Assembly (NCBI GenBank): GCA_000708525.1
Contig: JMRP01000020.1
Location: 1-49,886 of the forward strand
DNA: 49,886 nucleotides
From: Cyanobium sp. CACIAM 14
GTDB lineage: Bacteria; Cyanobacteriota; Cyanobacteriia; PCC-6307; Cyanobiaceae
Direction of reading: 5' to 3'
The stretch's first letter is position 1, and the number at the start of each line of letters is the position of its first letter. Under the pieces are notes generated by a model that ran no database searches, was not told the origin of the DNA, and saw only the letters and a program-made list of their open reading frames with translations. Positions 8,380-15,998 of the stretch are shown in pieces. Made by a program: the position numbers and the translations under genes.

Positions 8380-8402
8380 GGGGCTGTTGAATCAACAGTC
8401 CC
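8380..8402 (-). promoter_or_regulatory. Terminator-like hairpin in the nrtA leader (possible attenuator)
   Basis: Positions 8380-8390 and 8392-8402 form an 11-bp stem (one G-U pair) centred on A8391; the core CTGTTGA-A-TCAACAG is perfectly palindromic. On the minus strand the stem ends in CCCC and is followed by TTATTTTCTG. That is the layout of an intrinsic terminator, 54 bases before the nrtA ATG. It could attenuate transcription into nrtA, or the palindrome could be a protein site. Confidence 0.5.
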
Positions 8403-8570
8403 GGAGAGCGATTACGTGCTCAGAAGCTTTGCCAGGTAAGAGAGGAGATGTTGATAGGGATGGGTTCAGACTCGGTGATGGAGGAAGCTGATGGAGGCCC
8501 CGGATTTGGGGTCCGGAAAGATTAGTGGCTGGCTTGGAATGGTGGGTGCTGATTTCAAGAAGCCTTGCCA

Positions 8571-8599
8571 ATTCTTGACATAAGGACTTCTTATGTCAA
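8571..8599 (-). promoter_or_regulatory. Promoter-like element embedded in a 10-bp palindrome
   Basis: TTGACATAAG (8575-8584) is exactly inverted at 8590-8599 with five bases between. Read toward nrtA on the minus strand, TTGACA (8599-8594) is a consensus -35 box. Seventeen bases later AAGAAT (8576-8571) matches four of six -10 positions. The palindrome would cover the promoter core, as a dimeric repressor site would. A start near 8564 gives a leader of about 240 bases with no ATG in it. Confidence 0.45.
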
Positions 8600-8649
8600 C
8601 AGATTATGGCGTCGATCGAAAGAGGGTGGGGGGATTTCGGGGTTCACTG

Positions 8650-8663
8650 GTATTCCGAAATAC
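8650..8663 (-). promoter_or_regulatory. Consensus NtcA box upstream of nrtA
   Basis: GTATTCCGAAATAC is an exact GTA-N8-TAC site with symmetric flanks (GTATT...AATAC), the binding motif of the cyanobacterial nitrogen regulator NtcA. It lies 324 bases before the nrtA start and 50 bases upstream of the palindromic promoter-like element. I found no TAN3T -10 box at the usual 22-base spacing on either side, so the precise promoter geometry is unclear. Confidence 0.55.
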
Positions 8664-9173
8664 CTCCCGGCCGCGGGGGCTGGCGAGCCGCATTGATTGA
8701 GCCGGCGGAGCTGCGCGATTAACCGCTCCTGGGAGGTGATGGATCCACCGGGGGATGGGCGCAGCCCCGATCCCGCGGGAGATTCTCGAACGACAGGGCC
8801 TCGGCCGCGCGTCATTCTCCTCGAGCTCGTCGCTGGCTGTGGCTGTGGATGTGGCTGTGAAGGCTCTCAGACACCCGGCGGAGATGGACAGGGGGCCGGA
8901 CGGAATCGTCACCGCTTTCCACTATCCAGTCGCTGCGGGTCATCTTGGGTTCGTGCGGCCGGACCACGTTGGAAGCTCGTTCCGAAGAACCGACTGCAGC
9001 GGCAGAACGCCACCTTGTATGAACGCCCGGGGTGACCGCGGCCATCCTCCCGAGGCTGATTCCCAGGCGGGCGAGAGGCTCCTCGGCCAACCGGGCACCC
9101 AAGCGGAGCTGCCGGGGGATGCGGGCTGGATGGAAAATCCCCCATCCCCATCGCTCAACGCTTGGAAGGAGGA
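8664..9173. other. Intergenic stretch without a supported gene
   Basis: About 510 bases between the NtcA box and the psiE-like stop. Several open frames exist on both strands but none has a ribosome site or recognisable protein. A short imperfect tandem of TGGCTG-type hexamers lies near 8842-8866. An inverted repeat (GGATGG/CCATCC) near 9130-9149 could end the psiE-like transcript but has no T tract. Confidence 0.4.
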
Positions 9174-9782
9174 CTAGTCCCTCGCCGCGGTGGCGGTCTC
9201 TTCCCTCAGACCTCCCTGATGCCGCGGCTGATCGGCCCTCTGATAAGGCTCGACATGATGGCCCATGGCGCTCTGTTCGTAGGACTGACGCAATCGTGCC
9301 GACACCTGGGCTTCCGGGTCGACCCCCGCGAACGTGGGCGGCAGCCAGACCCGCACCACCATCAGCAGGGCCATGGTGGCCAGAAACAGACAGACCGCCA
9401 GGATCTGCTGCCATTCGGTCTCCAGGACGCCGCGCACGATCACTTCCCGCAGCACCGAGACGATCGCGATCTCGACCGCCACACCGATCGAGACCCGCTG
9501 CTCCTGCAGATAGATGATCAGCAGGCGGAACAGCTCCACCAGGATCAGGATGAACAGGAAATCGGCGGTGACCTCGTGAAATTCCGACGAGGAAAGGAGG
9601 GTGGAGAAGGTGCGTTTCAGCTGCAGCACCATCACGCCGAACAGCCCAAGACAGAGGGAGATGGCGATCAGGTCCTGAACCGCTTCGAGAGCCTGGACGA
9701 TCTGGGCGCGACGCAGCTGCTGGTGCCAGGGCACGAACTCATGGATTTCGGAAACCGGCTTTCTGGTGGGCTGGAGGTTCAT
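9174..9782 (-). CDS. PsiE-family (phosphate-starvation-inducible E) membrane protein
   Basis: A 202-aa membrane protein with four predicted helices: LIAISLCLGLFGVMVL, FLFILILVELFRLLIIYL, VEIAIVSVLREVIV and ILAVCLFLATMALLMVV. The block FILILVELFRLLIIYLQEQ followed by VAVEIAIVSVLREV is the PsiE family pattern. In Escherichia coli the family is linked to phosphate starvation, but its biochemical role is unknown. The C-terminal 50 residues are polar and unusual. Its start overlaps the end of the upstream regulator gene by 44 bases, so the pair is almost certainly co-transcribed. Confidence 0.85.
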   Translation of the reverse strand: MNLQPTRKPVSEIHEFVPWHQQLRRAQIVQALEAVQDLIAISLCLGLFGVMVLQLKRTFSTLLSSSEFHEVTADFLFILILVELFRLLIIYLQEQRVSIGVAVEIAIVSVLREVIVRGVLETEWQQILAVCLFLATMALLMVVRVWLPPTFAGVDPEAQVSARLRQSYEQSAMGHHVEPYQRADQPRHQGGLREETATAARD

Positions 9783-10407
9783 GGCGGAGGGTTCGCGGGA
9801 ATTGCAGCGAGGAAACCGAGAGGGGAGCGGGGAAGGTCGGAACGGTGCTGAGGCAGGCGGCGCGGGGGACCATCAGGTCGGCTTCGTTGACCTTGACGAT
9901 CAGCCCTTTGCTGCGGAAGCGGGTGAGGGACTTGGTGACCGTGACCCGGGTCATGCCGGCGATGTCTGCCAGGTGGCGATGGGTCAGGCACATATCCTCC
10001 AGGGAGAGGGTGGTGCCACTGCTGCTGACCCGACCGAAGCGGCCACCGATCCAGTGCAGCAGACGCAGCAGACGGGCATCGGCGGGCCTGATCCGGTGGA
10101 TCTGCAGCAACTCGGAGGTCTGGGTGAACAGGTCGCGCATGAAATCCAGGATCTCCCCTTCGCTGGGATCGCATTCCTCCACCACCACCCGGGTGAGGGA
10201 AATGAGTTCGTAGGGCTTCACTCCGCAGCCAGTCGGTGTGATCAGCTCGCCCGGCCCCCAGATGCCGAGGGTGATGGATTCCCCTTCCTCATTCCAGGTG
10301 TTCGCCCGGATGTAGCCATCGTCGATGCGCCAGCTCAGATCCGCCGGCAGGTGATCATCGGCGCGCAGGCTGAGGCGGAGCGGGCGGGCGGGCATGGCGA
10401 CGGACAT
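9739..10407 (-). CDS. CRP/FNR-family transcriptional regulator
   Basis: A 222-aa regulator. The N-terminal part reads like the beta-barrel effector domain of the CRP family (WRIDDGYIRANTWNEEGES, then LGIWGPGELI). Residues about 140-185 form the winged helix-turn-helix (LTHRHLADIAGMTRVTVTKSL). This recognition-helix style is close to, but distinct from, NtcA; the core GxTRVTVTxxL is shared. The canonical cAMP-binding residues are not evident. A Pro-rich tail runs 44 bases into the psiE-like gene. Given the nearby nrt operon and NtcA box, a role in nutrient control is plausible but unproven. ATG 10395 is an alternative start. Confidence 0.88.
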   Translation of the reverse strand: MSVAMPARPLRLSLRADDHLPADLSWRIDDGYIRANTWNEEGESITLGIWGPGELITPTGCGVKPYELISLTRVVVEECDPSEGEILDFMRDLFTQTSELLQIHRIRPADARLLRLLHWIGGRFGRVSSSGTTLSLEDMCLTHRHLADIAGMTRVTVTKSLTRFRSKGLIVKVNEADLMVPRAACLSTVPTFPAPLSVSSLQFPRTLRHEPPAHQKAGFRNP

Positions 10408-10456
10408 GGCGGGCGGGAGATAGAACGAAGGAAATGGTGGGAAGGCAGATCAGGGA

Positions 10457-10552
10457 TCAACTTCGCTCGTGGCGCTGTTCGTCGCGCAGGGATTGGTTGC
10501 GGGCGGACCTCCAGCTGAAGGGACGGTTGCGGGGAGCACAGGGGGTGGTCAT
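10457..10552 (-). CDS. Possible 31-aa basic peptide upstream of the regulator
   Basis: ATG 10552 to TGA 10457 encodes MTTPCAPRNRPFSWRSARNQ and 11 more mostly charged residues. AAGGA lies about 11 bases before the ATG. It sits 50 bases upstream of the CRP-family gene on the same strand, so it could be a leader peptide. Length and composition alone cannot separate it from chance. Confidence 0.25.
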   Translation of the reverse strand: MTTPCAPRNRPFSWRSARNQSLRDEQRHERS

Positions 10553-10702
10553 GGCGGGAGATTCCTTCATGGAGTGGGGCTCTGTGGTGAAGGGAACTGC
10601 TGCGTTCGGACCGGTGATTCCACCCGAACCGCCTCAGGGAGGCTCGTGTTGGAGTCCGGGAACATTAATGACCATTTCGCCGCCGTGGGTGCTAAGCGAA
10701 CG

Positions 10703-10719
10703 CAGGATTGCCAATCCTG
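10703..10719. promoter_or_regulatory. Perfect 17-bp palindrome (possible operator)
   Basis: CAGGATTG and CAATCCTG flank a single C in the intergenic region ahead of the DUF6671 gene, 55 bases before its likely GTG start. The size fits a dimeric regulator site. No promoter boxes are clear around it. Confidence 0.3.
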
Positions 10720-10773
10720 GCGATAAGCCCCCGTGATCGGACCGCCTCCCCGTCGCTGCCAGGCTCTGCCGTC

Positions 10774-11667
10774 GTGATCGCCCCCCTGCCCATCGGAGGC
10801 CCGGGGTCCTATGCGGGCGGGCGGGTGAGCCTGGCCACCTGCCATGGCAAGGAACGGGTGCTGAGTCGTCCGTTCCACGCCGCCCTGGATCTCACGGTGA
10901 CCGTGGCCAGCGGCTTCGACACCGACCAGCTGGGCACCTTCAGCGGTGAGCGGCCCCGCCCCGCGGATCCCCGGGAAACCTGTCGGCGCAAGGCGCTGGC
11001 CGGCATGGCCCACACGGGCCTGGACCTGGGCCTGGCCAGCGAGGGCAGCTTCGGGCCCCATCCCGCCTTCCCCTGGCTGGCCGCTGGCAGCGAATGGCTC
11101 ACCTTCGTGGACAGCAGGGCGGGCCTGGTGATCGAGGAGCATCTGCTGGCGCCGAGGACCAACTTCGACCAGCGGCTGGTCGTCCCCGGCGACGCCATCG
11201 CTGACTGGCTGCGGCGTGTCGGCTTTCCCTCCCATGCCCTGATCGCCCGCCCCCACGCCCCCGAGAGGGACCCCGGCGACGGCGCCGGTCTCCTGATCAA
11301 GGGGATCCGTGATCCCGCTGGACTGGCCGAGGCGCTGCGACGCTGCGCCGAAGCCTCACCGGAAGGGCGGGTGCGCCTCGAGACGGACATGCGGGCCCAC
11401 TGCAACCCCACCCGCCTGGGGGTGATCCGGACCCTGGCCTTCAAGCTGGTGCGGCGCATCGCCCGTCCCTGTCCGGCCTGCGGAGCCCCTGGCTGGGGGC
11501 TGGTGGAGCGGCTGGCCGGCCTCCCCTGCGGCTGGTGCGGCCAGCCCACCGAGCGGATCCGGGCCGAGCTGTGGGGATGCGCGGCCTGCGCGCATCAGGA
11601 GGAGAAACCCCGCCGCGACGGCAGGGGATCGGCGGATCCCGGCGATTGCCCGTCCTGCAATCCCTGA
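10774..11667 (+). CDS. DUF6671-family protein
   Basis: A 297-aa protein from GTG 10774; a TTG at 10708 would add 22 poorly conserved residues. The N-terminal region has YAGGRVSLATCHGKERVLSRPF, then TDQLGTFSGE, and the block LASEGSFGPHPAFPW, all hallmarks I associate with DUF6671. The C-terminal third carries paired cysteines (CPACGAP, CGWCGQP, CAAC, CPSC), which look like two zinc-ribbon-type sites. Predicted soluble; function unknown. It stands alone upstream of the flv genes. Confidence 0.8.
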   Translation: MIAPLPIGGPGSYAGGRVSLATCHGKERVLSRPFHAALDLTVTVASGFDTDQLGTFSGERPRPADPRETCRRKALAGMAHTGLDLGLASEGSFGPHPAFPWLAAGSEWLTFVDSRAGLVIEEHLLAPRTNFDQRLVVPGDAIADWLRRVGFPSHALIARPHAPERDPGDGAGLLIKGIRDPAGLAEALRRCAEASPEGRVRLETDMRAHCNPTRLGVIRTLAFKLVRRIARPCPACGAPGWGLVERLAGLPCGWCGQPTERIRAELWGCAACAHQEEKPRRDGRGSADPGDCPSCNP

Positions 11668-11780
11668 GACCCCGGCAGGTTATGGGCCCGATCATCAACG
11701 CCTATCGGCGAAGATGCCCAGCACTCCGTCACCCTCCTTAGCGTCGATTGCGACCACCCTGCCATGGGAGTTTCGATCCG

Positions 11781-13601
11781 ATGCCTGCAACTGCACAACC
11801 CGGATCTTTGCGCGTGGAAAGCCTGCTCCAGCAGGCGGAGAAACAACGATCCGCATCACCCGAGTCCTCCCTGGAAGCTCCTGCAGGACGCCTTTCCCTG
11901 CAGTGTGAGCAGGTAGCCGCCGATACCACGACCCTGCGATCTCTCGACTGGGACCGGAGCCGCTTCGACATCGAGTTCGGCCTTCGCAACGGCACCACCT
12001 ACAACGCCTTTCTCGTGGCCGGCGAACGCCGGGCCCTGGTGGACACCAGCCATGCGAAGTTCCGTCGGATCTGGCTGGAGCTGCTGCAGTCCTGCAGCGA
12101 TCCTCGCAGCATCGATCATCTGATCGTTTCCCATACCGAACCTGACCATTCCGGCCTGATCGGTGATGTGCTGGATCTCCATCCCGAGATCGAGATCATC
12201 GGCTCGAAGGTGGCGATTCAGTTCCTGGAGCATCAGCTGCACCGCCCCTTCCGCCACCGCGTGGTGAAGACCGGAGAGCGCCTCGATCTCGGCAGGAACC
12301 CGGAGTCCGGCGTGCAGCATGAACTGGAGTTCCTGAGTGCCCCGAATCTGCACTGGCCGGACACGATCTTCAGCTTCGACCACGGCACCGGCACCCTCTT
12401 CACCTGCGATGCCTTCGGTCTGCACTACTGCTCCGACGACCTCTTCGATGAGGACCCCGGTGCGATCGCTCCCGATTTCCGCTTCTACTACGACTGCCTG
12501 ATGGGTCCCAATGCCCGCAGCGTGCTGCAGGCCCTGAAGCGGCTGGAGGCCCTGCCGCCGATCACCACCATCGCCACCGGCCATGGTCCGCTGCTGCGGC
12601 ATCACATCGATCACTGGCTGGGGGATTACCGCGAGTGGAGCCAGGCCCGCAGCGGCAGCGAGACCTACGCCGCGGTCTGCTACCTCAGCCAGCACGGCTT
12701 CTGCGACCGGGTCAGCCAGGCCATCGCCCGCGGCATCGGCAAGTCGGGAGCCCAGGTCCAGATGGTGGATCTGCGCTCCACCGATGCCCAGGAACTGGCA
12801 GCCCTGATCGGCGAAGCGGCGGCCGTGGTGGTGCCCACCTGGCCGGTGGAGCCAGAGCCGGACCTGCAGGCGGCGATCGGCACCCTGCTGGCGGCTCTGC
12901 GGCCGACCCAGTGGCTGGGCTGCTACGAGGCCCTCGGTCGCCAGGATGAACCCCTCTACGGCATTGCCAGCCGCTTGCGGTCCCTCGGCCTGCAGGAGGG
13001 GTTCGCCCCGCTCAGGCTCGCGCGGGTTCCGGATGCCGGCGATGTGCAGCGCTGCGAGGAGGCCGGCACGGACCTCGGGCTGCTGCTCACCCGGGACCGC
13101 ACCATCGCCGCGATGAAAGCCCTCGATGGCGATCTGGATCGCGCCCTGGGCCGGCTCAGCGGCGGCCTTTATGTCGTCACCGCCGCCCAGCCCGACCGCA
13201 GTGGAGCGATGGTGGCCAGCTGGGTCAGTCAGGCCAGTTACGAGCCGCCGTCCCTGACGGTCGCCGTGGCCAGGGAGCGGGCCATCGAGGCCCTCATGCA
13301 GGTGGGCGACCGCTTTGTGCTCAACGTGCTGCGGCAGGACAACCACCAGCTCCTGCTGCGCCATTTCCTGAAGCGTTTTCCTCCGGGCGCCGATCGCTTC
13401 GCCGGGATCGCCGTGCTGGAGGGGGTGGCGGCCGGGGGGCCCGTGCTGGCCGAGGCCCTGGCCTACCTGGGCTGCCGGGTGACCCAGCGGCTCGAGACCG
13501 CCGACCACTGGATCGTGGTCGCCGAGGTGGAGGAGGGCAGCGTCTCCGACACCGAAGCCGCCACGGCCGTGCATCACCGCAAATTCGGCAACCACTACTG
13601 A
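11781..13601 (+). CDS. flv3: Flavodiiron protein Flv3
   Basis: A 606-aa soluble enzyme that, with Flv1, uses photosystem I electrons to reduce oxygen to water (Mehler-like reaction), protecting against light fluctuation. It contains a metallo-beta-lactamase domain with iron ligands in SHTEPDHSG (H118, E120, D122, H123), then NLHWPDTIF and CDAFGLHYCSD, a flavodoxin domain (about 260-400), and the cyanobacterial C-terminal flavin reductase domain (DKALG-like RALGRLSGGLYVVTA). The intact ligands identify Flv3 rather than Flv1. ATG 11781 is preferred over the open frame upstream because conserved sequence begins soon after. The flv1 gene follows 14 bases later. Confidence 0.95.
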   Translation: MPATAQPGSLRVESLLQQAEKQRSASPESSLEAPAGRLSLQCEQVAADTTTLRSLDWDRSRFDIEFGLRNGTTYNAFLVAGERRALVDTSHAKFRRIWLELLQSCSDPRSIDHLIVSHTEPDHSGLIGDVLDLHPEIEIIGSKVAIQFLEHQLHRPFRHRVVKTGERLDLGRNPESGVQHELEFLSAPNLHWPDTIFSFDHGTGTLFTCDAFGLHYCSDDLFDEDPGAIAPDFRFYYDCLMGPNARSVLQALKRLEALPPITTIATGHGPLLRHHIDHWLGDYREWSQARSGSETYAAVCYLSQHGFCDRVSQAIARGIGKSGAQVQMVDLRSTDAQELAALIGEAAAVVVPTWPVEPEPDLQAAIGTLLAALRPTQWLGCYEALGRQDEPLYGIASRLRSLGLQEGFAPLRLARVPDAGDVQRCEEAGTDLGLLLTRDRTIAAMKALDGDLDRALGRLSGGLYVVTAAQPDRSGAMVASWVSQASYEPPSLTVAVARERAIEALMQVGDRFVLNVLRQDNHQLLLRHFLKRFPPGADRFAGIAVLEGVAAGGPVLAEALAYLGCRVTQRLETADHWIVVAEVEEGSVSDTEAATAVHHRKFGNHY

Positions 13602-13615
13602 AAGGACGCCTCGCC

Positions 13616-15462
13616 ATGACCTCCACCCCCACCCTCACGCCGCCCGCCCCGGCCCTCGGCGACGGCCGCCGGATGGTTCCGCTCACGATCGAGCCGGGCC
13701 TCACCTGCCTGAGGGGGCTGAGTCCCCGCCGCCTGCGCTTCGAGGTGGAGTACGGCCTGGAGCGGGGCACCTGCGCCAACAGCTTCCTCTTCGACGCCGG
13801 CACCACCGACGCCGGAGAACCCGCCCCCCCGCTGCTGGTGCACCCCCCCGGGGACACCTTCACCACGCCCTACCTCGAAATGCTCGAGGAGCTGGTGGAC
13901 CCGTCGGCCCCCCTGACCGTGGTGGTGGGAGTCGTCAATCCCAACCGCATCGTGCTGCTCCACCGGCTGGCCAGCCACTGGCCGGGTCTGCGGCTGATCG
14001 CCTCCAATGCGGGCGCCCGGGTGCTGCGGGAGCTCTGGGGGCGCCCCGCCCACTCGGCGGCGGCCGGCGCGGGCGACGAACCACCACCGCTGCCGCCCAT
14101 CGAGGTGATCCGGGGCGAGCAGACAAGAGCGATGGGCCACGGCCTGCGCCTGCGCATGATCCCGGCTCCCACCCCCGCTGGCCCGGGGGGCTGATCGCCT
14201 TCGAGGAGACCACGGGCCTGCTGATGAGCAGCAAGTTCTTCTCGGCCCATCTCTGCAGCGAGGGCTTCGCCGAAGCCACCCGCAGCGAGACCGAGGAGGA
14301 CCGCCGCCACTTCCATGACTGCCTGATGGCACCGATGGCCCGTCAGGTGGAGATGGTGCTCGATCGCATCGAGACCCTGCCGATCCGCACGATCGCTCCG
14401 GGCCACGGTCCGGCCGTGGAGCAGAGCTGGCGCTCCCTGGTGGCCGATTACCGGCGCTGGGGCCGCCAGCAGGATCAGGCCACCGCCACGGTGGCGTTGC
14501 TCTACGCCAGTGCCTACGGCAACACCGCCGCCATCGCCGATGCCCTGGCCCGCGGCCTGTCCGGCAGCGGCGTGCGGGTGGAGAGCCTCAACTGCGAGTT
14601 CGCCAGCAGCGAGCAGCTGGTGGCGGCGATCCGAGGCTGTGACGGCCTTTTGATCGGGTCCCCCACCCTCGGGGGGCACGCCCCCACGCCGATCGTCTCG
14701 GCCCTGGGCACGGTGCTCGCGGAAGCGGACCGCTCCCGGCCGGTGGGGGTGTTCGGCAGCTTCGGCTGGAGCGGCGAGGCGATCGACCTGATCGCCGGCA
14801 AGCTCCGCGATGGAGGCTTCCGCCTGGCCTTCGACCCGATCCGGGTGAAGTTCAGCCCCGACCCGGCGATGCTGGCCGAACTGGAGGAGCGGGGCGCCAC
14901 CCTCGGCCGGTTGGTGCTCGCCGCCCCGGCCCGGTCCCGGCGCTCGGCGACGGGGGGCGGCCTCCACGAAAGCCGCAGTCTGCCGGCCCAGCGGGCCCTG
15001 GGTCGGGTGGTGGGTTCCCTCTGCGTGCTCGGCCTGCGCCGGGGTGCGGCTGAGCAGGCGATCGAGGGGGCCATGGTGGCGAGCTGGGTGAGTCAGGCCG
15101 GCTTCAGCCCTCCAGCCATCAGCCTCTCGGTGGGCCGCGACCAGCCCCTGGCCGACCTGCTGGAGGTGGGTGACCTCTTCGCCCTCAATGTGCTGGCGGC
15201 CGGTCGGGAGGGCCGGCTGGTGAAGACCCTGCTGCGCCCGTTGCAGGCGGCGCCGGATCGGCTGGCCGGCCTGGAACTGCTGGAGAGCCCCTCCGGCCAG
15301 CCCGTGCTGCGCGAGGCCCTGGCCTGGCTGGAGGCCCGGGTGAGCCAGCGGGTGGCCTGCGGCGACCACTGGCTGCTGGTGGCCGAGGTGCTGGCCGGCG
15401 CGGTGCTCGATACCGACGGCACCACCGCCGTTCCCCAGCGACGCAGTGGGACACCGGTGTGA
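13616..15462 (+). pseudogene. flv1: Flavodiiron protein Flv1, split by a one-base deletion
   Basis: This is the partner of Flv3 in light-driven oxygen reduction. The frame from ATG 13616 (AAGGA upstream) runs 192 codons and stops at 14194. The rest of the protein resumes one frame over and ends at 15462. At 14172-14176 there are five Cs; six would restore IPAPTPRWPGGLIAF, exactly as expected for Flv1. Flavodoxin and flavin-reductase domains follow intact. The iron-ligand region reads VNPNRIVLL, lacking the His/Glu/Asp ligands, which is normal for Flv1. A lone change in a C run with everything else conserved suggests a sequencing slip, though a true recent mutation is possible. Confidence 0.9.
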
Positions 15463-15530
15463 TGGCTCGTGTGGCTGCCGCTACCGCGGCAGGTTCCCGC
15501 TTTGCCTCTTCCAACGGACAGAACTTCTAA
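15462..15530 (+). CDS. Possible 22-aa micro-ORF after flv1
   Basis: The flv1 TGA overlaps an ATG (TGATG) that opens 22 codons ending in TAA at 15528-15530, 23 bases before the terminator. Product MARVAAATAAGSRFASSNGQ plus NF. The overlap allows translational coupling. Nothing else supports it. Confidence 0.2.
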   Translation: MARVAAATAAGSRFASSNGQNF

Positions 15531-15553
15531 GGTTGAAGTTCTCCTGGAATCCC

Positions 15554-15595
15554 ATTCCGGTGGTGCCACTTCCGGTGGCCCACCGGAATTTTTTT
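15554..15595 (+). terminator. Rho-independent terminator of flv3-flv1
   Basis: TTCCGGTGG at 15570-15578 pairs with CCACCGGAA at 15580-15588, and an earlier copy ATTCCGGTGG at 15554-15563 can pair with the same right arm through a 16-base loop. Seven Ts (15589-15595) follow directly. The clearest intrinsic terminator in the window. Confidence 0.9.
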
Positions 15596-15998
15596 GCCCT
15601 GCTGCCCACAGGCGGCTCGGAGGGAATGGGCCTTCAGGATGAGATCGTCGACGTCGACGTCACCCGCACCAGGCAGATCCTCCAGGTCGTCATCGCCCCT
15701 GCGGGCTTATGCCGACGGACCCCATCGGGTTGAAGTTGGAGCCCAGTGACTTTCGGGGGCTTCAGGACTCCGCCCTGCGCTGATGTCGATGACGATGGCT
15801 CTGGCATCACCCACAAAGTGCCCCGGCCATCGCCATCCCCATTTCCCTCAGGTCTTGCCGTGCAGTGGTCCGGGGGATGGATCGTCGCTACAGCCGTTCG
15901 CGGATTCAATCGTTCGCGAGGCTTCGATGGGTTGCCTACGGGCATGGCCGTCGGCTCCACCACCCCGAGCCGGCCAATGGGAGGGACTCGTTGCTCGA
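15596..15998. other. Intergenic stretch without a supported gene
   Basis: About 400 bases between the flv terminator and the M23 peptidase. Open frames on both strands have no ribosome site or recognisable product. The frame of the peptidase is open back to 15783, but that extension is low-complexity Pro/Ser/Arg and precedes the signal peptide. The promoter of the peptidase gene probably lies here; no clear boxes seen. Confidence 0.4.

Noticed and set aside
8842-8866. TGGCTG/TGGATG tandem as a repeat element
   Set aside because: Only four imperfect units in non-coding DNA; below what I would call a repeat array.
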